This document shows, in pieces, positions 44,226 through 55,884 of a DNA stretch of 64,000 bases; positions within the stretch are counted from its first letter, which is position 1; each line of letters starts with the position of its first letter. The stretch comes from Liolophura sinensis. Taxonomy: Eukaryota > Mollusca > Polyplacophora > Chitonida > Chitonidae. Both the position numbers and the translations under genes were made by a program. The DNA lies in the NCBI RefSeq assembly GCF_032854445.1, contig NC_088304.1, positions 31,257,732 to 31,321,731 on the forward strand. The letters are read 5' to 3'. Below the pieces are notes generated by a model that searched no databases, was not told the DNA's origin, and saw only the letters and a program-made list of their open reading frames with translations.

Positions 44226-46507
44226 CTCCCAACTCTTAATTGAATACAGAGCGTAAACACCAATGTAGTGAGCCAGCGCTTTAACCAGTCAAGCCAGACA
44301 GCTCCACACCCCCACCTCCCAAAAAGTAAACATAGGTAAATATAGATACACAAGACGTGAATCAGTTTGTATTACAGCATAAAGTTACAGACTGTGTGTT
44401 GGTATAAATCAGTACAAATATCTAGGCTTTTGCGGGTAGCCCACAAGTATGTAAACAAAAATGTCAAAACGATCAGTACTTAAAAGCACATGTATGTAAC
44501 ATCTGAGAGGTCTTGAATAGTGCCTTTGTAATGGCCTCTATATATAAGCCCGGAAAGCGTCGCTGCAGCTAGACGAGACGAATTTACCTAAACGTTTCGA
44601 ATGTATACATTTGGTGTGTATAAACATGTAACAGCGATTCATGAATGCGTAAGTCTTTTGTGTAAATCTTTTCCCCTGTATGGCTCTTACAGCTGATTTA
44701 TAGAAAACATAACATGGATCATTCATCTGTATAATCACCATACAACGTAACATAGGCTACATACTAGTTGCCAGTTTTTCTTTGTATAATATACACAAAA
44801 TGTTAAAAATTCATGTTCTTTTTTTTGTCGAATATTAATACCTATACTCATACTCTTTAAGGCTTAAAATGAAAAATGGAGGTCACTCGAATTCATTCTA
44901 AGAGATGTTCGTGGGACTCTTTCAAAGGAGTCAGTTTGTAACGAGAGGTGGTGATAGCTTAGACAGAATATTTCACACCGTACAGCATGGACAGTTTAAT
45001 ACGTAAGCTGACACACCGAGCTCTGAATAATGAATAGCGGTCAAAAAGACGAGTTCAGTATGTAAGACACAGCTTTAGTTAGGATCCCTAGACTGGTATT
45101 ACAGGTTATAACTCGCACTTTTAGTGACAGTTCCTCAAATATTTTGCGCTCCGTTTTGTTTTTATTATAGATTTTTGATTAGTTCTTGATGTGAGTTAAG
45201 AAGGTGCATGGGTCATGTTCAAAAGTGTATTAAAAGTTAAAGCTGTCTTAAATCTTAATATGAGTCTTGTCCTAATACAGACCTCATGGGACTTTAGTCC
45301 ATAGTTAAGCTATTACAGGGCTTAAATGCTAAAACACTTCTGAAACAACCGGGCCCAGATGTTTAAAAGTGTATTAGGCTAGACATTAACTTTAGTCTTA
45401 GCTAAAGCTCAAATACTTTTTGGATTACAATAAGATTGGTATCAAGAATAAAATGAATGTGAACTCATTATACACTTTTGAACAACCACCCCCTGGTTAG
45501 TGCATGTTGGTTTTTCTTGTTGGTGTGCAGCAAATGCTAATGAATTTCGATGTTTTGGATTATATAATGCACAAACGATGTCAATACCGCCCGCCTTTGA
45601 ATCTAAATTGACAGTTCTTTCATTTCACGGAGGTTTCATTTCAAAGTCCATAAAATAACATGACTATACCTATGGAATTTCAAAGACGCGAAGTGTCTGA
45701 ACTCTGCCAGGGAACACCAGAAACCTAGGCATATTGTTAAATTTCGTTAAATTAAAGAAATCGTATTATCATATCGAGTATCCTTGCTAGACTAATTGCA
45801 AGTTTAAACCCTTGTGACCTAGATTGTAGTCATTGTATAATTCATATAATCTCACAAAAGTTCCCAGGTGCACGTTAGAAGTAAACACCATAGGCAAACT
45901 GTTCGAGTATAAATGAGTACTTTCCCTTTATTTACATCAATTGCGCCGGTTAATTGGTTTTATTGCGAACAGTGATTGCACATTCACCTGGTCGTGAGTA
46001 GAGCTGAACTGTATTATTTGCTTAGGTTTTAACGTCGCTTTCAACAAGACAGGTCATAAGAAGATGTGATCTTCATAAAAGGCTCATCGGTCTCTTTGCT
46101 GAAATATTTTTACTGCTGCATCGCTAAAACATGCACCAAAGACACCACATGTGATTATTGTCGTTGAAAGCCGTCCTCAAGATTTTTTTAAACTAATACC
46201 ATGTAAGTCATTTTTAGAGGTGGAGAAAAACCGGAGTTCCCGGAGTGAACCATGCGCCTAGTACCTTTGACAAGTCACAGGTACTAGGCGCCTGTTTACC
46301 TAGCATCTATGTATTGCTTGTGGTTTTACGTTGTAATTAACAACAAGTTTTCAGTCCTATGACGACGAAACTCGATTCATACTTTGTACTTTCACAACGG
46401 CGATAAGGCTTATGTGTTGAGGAATTTGATTGCTTGATATAGGCCTAATAGCTTCATGTTCAAAGAATTCCATCACATGAAAAATCAGCAGACAAAAGTA
46501 GGTAATA
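44226..46507. other. Intergenic, no supported gene
   Basis: Unique AT-rich sequence with decayed SINE-B-like pieces near 46015-46170 and 46315-46380 (TTTTACGTTGTAATTAACAA, TCAGTCCTATGACGACGAAA). Confidence 0.5.
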
Positions 46508-46513
46508 TTTAAT
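46508..46513 (-). terminator. Possible poly(A) signal of the cGLR-like gene
   Basis: Minus-strand ATTAAA about 160 nt after the stop codon, in AT-rich sequence. It is a common variant hexamer, so chance occurrence is likely. Confidence 0.22.
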
Positions 46514-46672
46514 AACATTTAGATAAATGTACAGTATAATAAATCTTGTCATTCCTTCATTCCGCTTTTACAGTGTTAAATATATTATTCCATTTAAATT
46601 TGTAACAACAGCTAAAGTGATAAAAAATTCTCTGAAAATATAAATACTTCGCTATTGTAATAGTTTCAAGTG

Positions 46673-48631
46673 TTACTGTAAAGGACAACAGTCTTTCCCT
46701 CGCGGTAATCGCTTGGTGCCACTCCGTGTTTTCCCATTGGCGGTAGGCCTAGTATTGGAATTAGCAATGGTACTATTCCCTTGTTCCGTTGTTGTTGTTG
46801 GTGGTGGCGTTTCTCCTTTGGGTTGACTTGGTGAAGGCTTCGGTGAAGGTTTATTCGTTGTATTCGGTGGAATTGTGTTTTTTGTCGGAATTTTGAGCTT
46901 CGACCGAGAACTTTTGGAGGACACAGATGAGTGAACAGATTGTGGTCTCTTTGGTATAGGATTTGTACTTTTCACAAAGGGGTTGGGTTTTGCAGATTTG
47001 GCAGCGTTCGCCTTTTGTTGAGCTTGTCTCACGGAGACTCGGCGTTTCTCTTTGGGTGGAGGTAACAGGCTACTGTCAGTCTCGATTGAGCTCATCCGTC
47101 CATCGCGCCACATACGGGGAACTGGACACTGGAAGATTTCCTCCAGCATGATGACTAGATCGCCGATTTGATCCGGAAATGTCCACTCATTGTTGCGCAT
47201 TTTACTGAAATACGGAACAAGATATGTGGTTATGTCGGCGTGCTTCGAGAACGCCGAAAGAACGCCTTTATCGAGAATCCGGCAGTGGAATGTTTCATTT
47301 GTATACACCTCGTCTTGACTTAAAAAACTGGACTTTTCCGGATCATAATAGTAAGCATTAGACGTGTAGAGAGGAAGCGCCGCCATTCCCGGCAACAGAA
47401 ATAGATTCACAGCTTCGTCCTCAGCACACCTTTCCAACAACAACAGCACTTCCACAAGTCTCTCGTGCAACCGTGATGGCGCCCAGAGTTTCGCGTTCTT
47501 CCGGTATGCGCACAGATACATGACTATGTTCAGAATCACGTGAGATGGCACCATCGTCTTCCACGTTTTGTCTTGGAATACATGCGGGAAGAAGATGGCT
47601 ATTGTTCGCTTTGCCAACTGGAATGTATGGGCAACGCCTGTCCCTTTGAAGTCGTTGTTAAGCACTGATGTCATGTCAGCATCTAGAGATACCGAGCAGC
47701 TTTTTAATTCATCCTGAAACAGAATGGCAAAAATCTGCGAATCTCTGTCTCTTAGGTAGCTGAGCGTGTAATTTTGGAGAGGCACTTTGGTAATTTTGTC
47801 CGGGTGACTCTCATCCCATGACGTCGAAAGATTTTGACGATTTATAGGAAGAACAAAACAAACGTTAAACGTCACTTTGATGTCGGCGGAATCCTCTTGA
47901 CCCACCATAAGGATAATCTGACACGTCCTACCCTCCAATGATGAGCTGACCGAATCCAACTTCCAACCTGCCTTCAGGCTTTTATCTAAAGCCGCTTCAA
48001 AGTCAGTATGCAACCTTTTCAGAAGATTGACCTCTCGTTTCTCCTCGTTCAAGGTCAAATGAAGCACCGGAATAAGATCGGATTCATCACAGATCTCTAC
48101 GTGCTCAATCGTCTCTACCAACGCTGGCAGAGTTATTAGGAAATCTACGTCTTCGGTGAGGTAAACTTTTGATCCATCCGCCATTCCACCCGTAGGGACT
48201 ATTTTACATTTGTTAAACAAATCACAGTTTTCTTGAAGATATTCTCCCGTTCCCCGCAGAATTTCCAAAATGTCCACCCTCAGCGCTAAGGTTTCGTCTG
48301 AAAATTCCGGTAAAGTCATGTTCACTAACACGTGAAAGAATTTTTTACCTAGAGCCACTTTGTCTAGAGAGTATATGTCCCTGGCTGAATCACTCAGTCG
48401 GGATTTGGTAGACTTCTCTGTGTTTTTGGTTGATAGTTTCAGAGCTTTTTGGAGCACGGCGGATAACCTCTCCTTCCTGAAAGGATAGTCTTCGTTCACG
48501 CTGTCGACCTTGAGGATCTCTGCGATGGTTTGACACTCGTCTTCTGTGTACCACACCGGGGAACCTTTACCTGGAAAAAGAGACAAACTTTTGTTCAATG
48601 ATCGAGTGGTGTTAGGTATTCTAACAGACAT
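46673..48631 (-). CDS. Mab-21/cGAS-like nucleotidyltransferase (cGLR-type), intronless
   Basis: Predicted nucleic-acid-activated nucleotidyltransferase of the cGAS/Mab-21 superfamily, 652 residues in one exon. Nucleotide-binding motif PTGGMADGS (G148-G149), then EDVDFLI with D161 and D163 twelve to fourteen residues later, and a third acid D250 in ADIKVTFNVCFVLP. This fits the hG[G/S]-x(9-13)-DhDh ... D pattern. The helical C-lobe follows (SHVILNIVMYLC...LWAPSRLHERLVEVLLLLE...LFLLPGM), matching in order the cGAS segment between its Zn site and the FIPEFN motif; I see no cGAS-style H-x5-CC-x6-C zinc ribbon. Residues ~525-652 are a Lys/Ser/Pro-rich tail ending KDCCPLQ. ATG at 48631 is chosen because an in-frame TAG lies upstream with no earlier ATG. 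It is more GC-rich than its surroundings. Family call firm; product and ligand unknown. Confidence 0.9.
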   Translation of the reverse strand: MSVRIPNTTRSLNKSLSLFPGKGSPVWYTEDECQTIAEILKVDSVNEDYPFRKERLSAVLQKALKLSTKNTEKSTKSRLSDSARDIYSLDKVALGKKFFHVLVNMTLPEFSDETLALRVDILEILRGTGEYLQENCDLFNKCKIVPTGGMADGSKVYLTEDVDFLITLPALVETIEHVEICDESDLIPVLHLTLNEEKREVNLLKRLHTDFEAALDKSLKAGWKLDSVSSSLEGRTCQIILMVGQEDSADIKVTFNVCFVLPINRQNLSTSWDESHPDKITKVPLQNYTLSYLRDRDSQIFAILFQDELKSCSVSLDADMTSVLNNDFKGTGVAHTFQLAKRTIAIFFPHVFQDKTWKTMVPSHVILNIVMYLCAYRKNAKLWAPSRLHERLVEVLLLLERCAEDEAVNLFLLPGMAALPLYTSNAYYYDPEKSSFLSQDEVYTNETFHCRILDKGVLSAFSKHADITTYLVPYFSKMRNNEWTFPDQIGDLVIMLEEIFQCPVPRMWRDGRMSSIETDSSLLPPPKEKRRVSVRQAQQKANAAKSAKPNPFVKSTNPIPKRPQSVHSSVSSKSSRSKLKIPTKNTIPPNTTNKPSPKPSPSQPKGETPPPTTTTEQGNSTIANSNTRPTANGKTRSGTKRLPRGKDCCPLQ

Positions 48632-48641
48632 CGTCAACCAT
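48621..48641 (-). promoter_or_regulatory. Upstream ORF overlapping the cGLR-like start
   Basis: ATG at 48639-48641 in strong context (G at -3, G at +4) opens a six-codon ORF (MVDDVC, stop TAG) in another frame. It covers the main ATG at 48629-48631. If the mRNA starts upstream of it, it should restrain translation of the enzyme. Confidence 0.4.
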
Positions 48642-48677
48642 AACGGACGTTTTAGTTCAATAATCGAGAAACCTATT

Positions 48678-48685
48678 TTTAAATA
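48678..48685 (-). promoter_or_regulatory. TATA-like box upstream of the cGLR-like gene
   Basis: Minus-strand TATTTAAA lies 47-54 nt upstream of the main ATG. A start site about 30 nt downstream would give a very short leader. Weak, sequence-only evidence. Confidence 0.22.
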
Positions 48686-49077
48686 CTAGCAACGTTGGAA
48701 ACGACCGAAGAACTAAGACAGTATGTAAAGTAAATTATGACCGAGTCGTGTAAAACGAATCAACGGTACTCATGATGCCAGGAAAGATGCAATGAATGTT
48801 CTAGGCTCGTAAATCTGAATCGATATCCAAACAAGCCCCATGGGAGCCCGTATTTCCACGCTGCGCGTTGATTGCTACGGTTCACACCTCTACGAACATT
48901 CTGCAAGGAAATTCAAACGCGCCTATCTTGCATGTCTCTCTACTGACCAAGTGAACATTTTTTTTTATGACTGGCGAGCGCTCCCGTTTGCTCATTGATA
49001 TATAAGGCGTCGTTTATCTCAACAAGATGTTGACCAACGAGATCGCGATGTGAGTTAAGTTCAGCTCTTTTTGTCTA

Positions 49078-49251
49078 CCGCTCCAGTCATTCGTGGGAAT
49101 GGCTTTTCAGCAGCCTGCGCATCGTCGAGGGGTTTTCCCGGGCTCTGCCGGGTGTCCTCCGACCATAAAGCTAACCGCTGTCGTATAGGTGAAATATTCC
49201 TGAGTACGGCGTAAAACATCAATCAAATAAACAGATAAACAAACAAATAAC
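49078..49251 (+). mobile_element. SINE-A copy, 5'-truncated, diverged
   Basis: GGCTTTTCAGCAGCCTGCGC through TATTCCTGAGTACGGCGTAA to an AAACAAACAAATAA tail; the nearest repeat upstream of the cGLR-like gene. Confidence 0.82.
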
Positions 49252-50480
49252 GAGATTGCGTACATGTTCTAACCAAGCTTAAGCTGGATCGGCTGCGGCC
49301 TTAGGTCAGTAGGCTTGGCAAGTATCCCTTGAGGGGCGGTGTTTCGTGCTTGCACCCATGAATGCATTTGTTTTCAGTATTTCATGTAGAATTAGAATAA
49401 CTTAGCAAGAAATGGCCTTGAATCTGATATATCGGACTCAGTCCCTAGTGGATTAAGGCCAAAAAAAGACTGCTATAACGTTACCGTACTGCTTTTAAAC
49501 TAACGGTGCACCCATATAGTATGAGACAGAATAAGTTCATGGCTGATTAGGTGTCAGAATAATGTGACGGGATGGGGCCTGGTGTCTCTGGCATGGTATT
49601 CCAGTGAGACTGCACCAGTATTATGGCGGTACTAAGACCGGCCTTTTACAAGAAGACACCATCGTCACTTGTTATTATTATCCCAGGGGCCGATTCCACA
49701 AAGCCAGTTTTGGCTTAATTATAGAGCTTATTTTTTAGGAATATAAATTAAAATTTTTGCTACCTCCTCAATGTTATCTTAAGACAAGTCTGTCAAAATT
49801 TCAACTTCCATAACAAAAAAACAAGCATTGTGAAAAGGTTTTACATATTGACTTAAATGAGAAATGTCTTCGTGGATCTCAGCCCTAGACCCATAGAGTC
49901 ACAGTCACAAACCCACAGTCACAGTCACAGAGTAGAAACGTTTCGTCATTTGCTTTGGGTCAAGAGGTTTGTTAGGTACATGCCGATGGGCGATGGTTTA
50001 CTTCCTCCATTCAGACACATAACCGCCTGTGTGAAACATTCGTGAGGACATCGTTAAGCAATAAACAAATATTTAAACGAATAAATAAAAGTGATGTAAC
50101 CGAGATAATGATCAAATCGACGTTCAGTCTCAAATCAAAGCATTTATTTTGTCTCAAGTCATATTCGATACCCCAGAAGTATTATTGATCACCAGACCAC
50201 GCAAACGCTTGAAGCTAAGCAAGAAGTGGCCTTAAATTTCTTCCTAATCTTAGCTCCCCTCTCAAAAACTAATTTCCACCTGTGTCATGCTATAGTTTAC
50301 ACCCATTCGTTGTGTTAAAATAAAAAAATTCAACGACTTAGCACTACAAACAGTTCTAAACATGTGTTAGTTTTTTTTTTAATCCAGAGCTCACAGCATC
50401 TGTAGATGTTCCTCATATCTGAAAAAAGAGTTGCCATATGGTGATTGTGTTGGGTGCCATGAAGGGAGATGCTTAGACAG
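49252..50480. other. Intergenic, no supported gene
   Basis: Contains a possible SINE-B remnant at 49555-49670 (GTGTCTCTGGCATGGTATTC, plus-strand head lost). No coding evidence. Confidence 0.45.
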
Positions 50481-50487
50481 CCCTTGT

Positions 50488-50950
50488 ATCATGTGGCTCC
50501 AGTTACACGTAGGATACTATGTGGATCCAGTTACATGTAGGGTACGATGTGGATCCAGTTACACGTAGGATACGATGTGGACCATTACGATGTGGGTCCA
50601 GGTACATGTAAGCACGATGTGGATCCAGGTACATGTAAGTACGATGTGGAGCCAGTTACACGTAAGATACGATGTGGATCCAGTTACACGTAGGATACTA
50701 TGTGGATCCAGTTACATGTAGGATGCGATGTGGATCCAGTTACATGTAGGATACAATGTGGGTCCAGTTACACGTAGGATACGATGTTGATCCAGTTACA
50801 CGTAGGATACGATGTGGATCCAGTTACGCGTAGAATACGATGTGGATCCAGTTACACGTAGGATACGATGTTGATCCAGTTACACGTAGGATACGATGTG
50901 GACCCAGTTACACGTAGAATACGATGTGGATCCAGTTACATGTAGGATAC
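50488..50950. repeat. 28-bp minisatellite, about 17 copies
   Basis: Unit GATCCAGTTACACGTAGGAT + ACGATGTG, with ATG/ACG and GTT/GGT variants. Confidence 0.95.
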
Positions 50951-52385
50951 GAAGGACATATAAAAGACTACAAGACGTACAGTAAAACCAGAATAGCGAA
51001 AACCGTGTGATAACTGGCAAATGTCACGCATCACCTTGTGAAATACGGCCTCTGGTCAATTCACCTCAGTTATAGGGTTTTATTTTAACTGTTCGCGTAA
51101 ATGCATAAATAGTAGCAAATTAATCCCCCCTTCCCCCACCCTGGCAATATGACTTAATAAGCGGAATTAGGTAAAGGAAAAATGCAGTGATGTTACACTT
51201 GCGATTTATTTGACATTCAAAGGCTGGAGATCTCGTTGTATAAAAGTTATTTCTCATTTTACCATCTGTGACACCTGACTCTCTTTCAAAGGCAAATAAT
51301 TTTACATAAATGTCAAATGAATAAAGGCATGATTAACGACAATGGTATTGAATCTTTAGGGTCCGCACAAATGACACCAATCTTTAACACTACGAGATGC
51401 TTACCGGGGTATTTGTAATTAACGCATGTTTGGAATAGGCTTGTTCTGTGTACAGCCAAAATAGTATAATTTTGAACCTCTGGTTTGAAGTTTGATTTGA
51501 ATTTCGTGCTTGGAATATCGCCATGTGTACCTCAAGTGGGGAGCGGGTAGAGTCCGAGTGGTTTAAGTTCTTACCCAACCCTATAGGTCACGCAGTGCGA
51601 ATGAGATACACAAGGAGACCCAAAATCTCAGTATAAGCATACATCGTCTATGAGCACACACACACACCGAAAAGTATTGCGTACACAATATTACCAGCAA
51701 GAGCAAAGGGCGCATAGCTGGATGGCTATTTCAAAAGCGGGAAATGGATTGGTTTACTATCATTTTTAGAGTGAGATTTACAGGTAGATATCATTGGCGG
51801 AATTAAGGCTTATTGTTTTCAATCGTGAACCTTTTCAGTAATACTTCCTTAAGTCATGTAAATTGCCCGATATTAAATAACAACAAAAAAAATCAGAACA
51901 AAGTTAACGTTTATGCCAACACTATGTAGTCAGTGTGAATTAATATTCCAGACCAGTGACGTCTAAGAAACTGCATTTAACATCTCTGCACCCCCCCCCC
52001 CCCTTAATTCTGCTACAGACATGGTGCTAGGGGGCTAGTAAGTTGCCAGTTTTAAGCATGTGTGCGTGAGTAGCTGGCATAAAACTTAACTGAGGTAAAG
52101 TGACAAGCGGCAATATTTCACTGGTTATCGGTAGGATCATTTGCCAACATTGAAATTACATCATCGCTGCTTTATTTTTTACTTGCGATGCTGTCGCCAT
52201 TTGTGTGATATTTGGAACGTCCATTATGCTTGATGACTGGTATACAAATATATGTTGTAACGCTTAGATCTACACAATAAATAAGCTAATATCATGTAAC
52301 AGAGTTGATGTCATTAGTTCCAGGCGGTGTCATGACGAAGTACAATGTCAGTATTTTATACTCGTGAAATTAGGCTGGGCTGGGC
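50951..52385. other. Intergenic, no supported gene
   Basis: Unique sequence apart from a poly-C run at 51991-52003 and a short (CA)n at 51657-51667. Confidence 0.5.
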
Positions 52386-53640
52386 AAACTGATTTTAGTG
52401 GATGTAGATGTAACTGACAAAGCACATATAACCCTCGATTTTAGTGGATGTAGATGTAACTGAAAAAGCACATATAACCCTCGATTTTAGTGGATGTAGA
52501 TGTAACTGACAAAGCACATATAACTCTCGATTTTAGTGGATGTAGATGTAACTGACAAAGCACATATAACTCTCGATTTTAGTGGATGTAGATGTTACTA
52601 ACAAAGCACATATAACCCCAAATTTTAGCGAATATAGATGTAACTGACAAAGAACATATACCTCCAATTTTTCTAACTGTAGGTGTAACTGACGAAGTAT
52701 GTACAACACCCGATTTTAGTGGATGTGGATGTAGATGTAACTGACAAACCACACATAAACCCCAATTTCAGCGAATGTAGATGTAACTGACAAAGCACGT
52801 ATAAACTTTTCATTTTAGCAGGTGTAAACGTAACTGACAAAGCATCTCTTACCCTGATATTAGCGGATGTAGAAGCAACTGACAAAGCACGTATAGCCCA
52901 CGATTTCTCTGGATCTATGTGTAAATCACACAGCACATATAACCCCCGATTTTAGACTGGATGTAGATGTAACTGACAAAACACTTGTAACCCCTGATTT
53001 AGACTGGATGCAGATATAACTGACAAAACACTTATAACCTCCGATTTCACTGGATCTATGTGTAAATCACACAGCACATATAACCCCCGATTTGAGACTG
53101 GATGCAGATATAACTGACAAAACACTTATAACCCCCGATTTAGACTGGATGCAGATATAACTGACAAAACACTTATAACCTCCGATTTAGACTGGATGCA
53201 GATATAACTGACAAAACACTTATAACCTCCGATTTCACTGGATCTATGTGTAAATCACACAGCACATATAACCTCCGATTTGAGACTGGATGCAGATATA
53301 ACTGACAAAACACTTATAACCCCCGATTTAGACTGGATGCAGATATAACTGACAAAACACTTATAACCCCCGATTTAGACTGGATGCAGATATAACTGAC
53401 AAAACATTTATAACCTCCGATTTCACTGGATCTGTGTGTAAATCACACAGCACATATAACCCCCGATTTGAGATTGGATGAAGATGTAACTGACACAACA
53501 CTTATAACCCCCGATTTGAGACTGGATGTAGATGTAACTGACAAAACACTTATAACCCCCGATTTAGACTGGATGCAGATATAACTGACACAACACTTAT
53601 AACCCCCGAATTTGGCGAATATAGATGTAACTGGTGCTGG
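52386..53640. repeat. 46-bp minisatellite with higher-order pattern, about 27 copies
   Basis: Left half: CGATTTTAGTGGATGTAGAT + GTAACTGACAAAGCACATAT + AACCCT. Right half changes to TAGACTGGATGCAGATATAA units, punctuated four times by TTCACTGGATCTATGTGTAA-ATCACACAGCACATATAAC, giving a multi-unit super-repeat. Confidence 0.93.
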
Positions 53641-54350
53641 AAACTGCATTACAACCCGTTGTAGGAAGTTGTACTCTATGACTTTAAAACATTAATAAAG
53701 TACAGCAAATGCCTTTCTCTAGGTCTACACTTAATGGACGGCCTAATACCACATTGTAATGAGACTTTAATATACAAGCATGGAAATGGGCTTTACTTTA
53801 CCACCACGTGTCACTCGGCAAGTCATTCATTCCCCTCAGTTTCAACAAAGCATTCTTACAGTTATACACACAGTGGGATATCGTATAACAGGTTTTAGTA
53901 GCTGGTTAATATTGACACTGAAGGACAAAGAGCTTTTTTCCACATATGTTGTGTAGGCATAGTGGTCATCTCATACTCCACGGAAATGTAATTTGGAACC
54001 TCAGTTAAACACATCCTTACGAAAACACACATTTATGTAGGACTATAGGTACAGCGTATATATGTATACAAGTGTGAGAGGGATAAAACGACTACTGTAT
54101 GGAACGCCGATGTCAGCAAAAGTTCAAATATGCATGTCCACAGAGTAGTACAGGAAGGTGGATGTATCCGCCGGCTCTTGTTTTAAAAGGGAGCGACGTA
54201 TTCTCTTTTGATTATACATGCATATATTATTTATTTATATAAATTATACCCTGTTGGTATTTGCGGCTGTACAATGGATTATTTAGCCTGCATGTCCGCA
54301 TACATGTACTATAATAAAAAAAAGTAGAGCATATTTTTGGGGGAAAGCCT

Positions 54351-54412
54351 TACAGTCATATAAGTGAAGTATTCTTGAAAACGTCGTAAAACACCAATCA
54401 AATAAATAAATA
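54351..54412 (+). mobile_element. SINE-A 3' fragment
   Basis: CATATAAGTGAAGTATTCTT...CACCAATCAAATAAATAAAT only; sits just before another copy. Confidence 0.7.
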
Positions 54413-54421
54413 TATTTTGTA

Positions 54422-54607
54422 CCTCTCCGGCCGTATAGGTGCATGGGAAGGTCTGTCAGTAACCTACGGATAGTCGTGAGTTTTCCTCAGAGCTCTACCC
54501 GATTTCCCCCACCATAATGCTGGCCGCCGTCGTATAAGTGAAATATTCTTGAGCACGGCGTACAACACAAATCAAATAAATAATAAATAAATAAATACAT
54601 AAATACA
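54422..54607 (+). mobile_element. SINE-A copy, 5'-truncated
   Basis: CTCTCCGGCCGTATAGGTGC to AATAAATAAATACATAAATA. Confidence 0.85.
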
Positions 54608-54884
54608 TATTAAACTGACCCCATCTTACATTCATGAGGGTGGCGTTAAGCAATAATCAAATATATAAATCAGTAAACGTAATTGCAACTTTCGACGTAG
54701 AAATCATATGAAGCTGTAAACACATGAATGTGTACTCACCGATTCACTAGTGTCTTTATTGTGCGTTGCCGGAACAGCGAAATTGTGTACCTTTTGCCTT
54801 TTCCTTAACTGCATATTTACTATGACGAAATTAATATAATCCAGTTATCATTCTGCCTACTTGCGGGATTATTTTCTACTTTAA

Positions 54885-54981
54885 ACTGAAAACACCAGTC
54901 AAATAAATAAATAATAAATAAATGAATAAATAAATAAATAAATAAATAAACAAACAAACAAATAAATAAATAAATAATAAG

Positions 54982-55012
<31 letters not shown>

Positions 55013-55030
55013 ACAAATAAATAAATATAA
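54885..55030 (+). repeat. Expanded (AAAT)n tail of a SINE-A remnant
   Basis: AAAACACCAGTCAAATAAAT followed by ~130 bp of AAAT/AAAC repeats; the minus-strand 'YLFIYLFI' ORF is this microsatellite. Confidence 0.88.
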
Positions 55031-55884
55031 GCAGGAATATTATATGTAAACCACTTTCTTCTTCCCATGAATACTGAACGCCATCATATAACTAAAAACA
55101 TTCTTGAGTAAAATGCTACCGGCCATACTATGTCTTCGTTTGGTTAGAATAACAACTGCGTATAGTATATCAGATTCGAACCGTGTTCTCAAACACTCAA
55201 GTACGATATTCCACATAAGGTTAAATTTTGCTTTGGAACTGGTTACTCAAAGACGCGCTCGGTACAGTAGAATGAAGACTTACATCTACGTGTATATTAT
55301 GAACAGATATAATGAATCCTTAAAATTAAATTAAAATTTACGCCCATAAATTTGAAGGTTGTTATTACGTAACCAGTATGTAGTCCTAGATAACAGACAT
55401 ATGTGAAGTAATGGGTCAGGTTTGATTAGCTTGTGCAGGGGGATCCAATACCCTTGCACAATTAGGCACGAGAGTGTCTGTTAAAAGAACGTATGAGGTT
55501 TGATAACAAAAATACCTGGACTGAAAATGAAGTAAAGGTGTACTTCCAAAAGTTGAACCATATGTACCTGCTGCAGTTAGTTATTTTTTCAATTAAATTA
55601 AACTTTTTAAGGGGCTAATTGGGGTATCTTTTCATCAAACTTTCGTATGTTTATAACGCTCTACCATACATTTTAATAAGACCACGTGGTTTCAACCTAC
55701 TCATGTATGGACTGAATGTAGGTCTATATATATACATATATAAAGCCTCATGTCAGCGGAGATACATTGTGTGTGTGCTCTTCCCTGTCAGTAAACAGAC
55801 CTTCCGCGCGCCTGTTCATGTGGCTAGGGCGGTCAGATAATAGGCTTAATTATACCGTTACTGTAACTGGGTTTGACACCTCAC

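Noticed and set aside
46963-47151. Plus-strand ORF of 62 codons
   Set aside because: Antisense shadow of the cGLR-like coding sequence.
48632-48637. Start of the cGLR-like protein two codons upstream
   Set aside because: That codon is TTG; the first true ATG in frame is at 48631.
54820-55068. ORF with YLFIYLFI repeats resembling membrane segments
   Set aside because: Translation of the (AAAT)n microsatellite.
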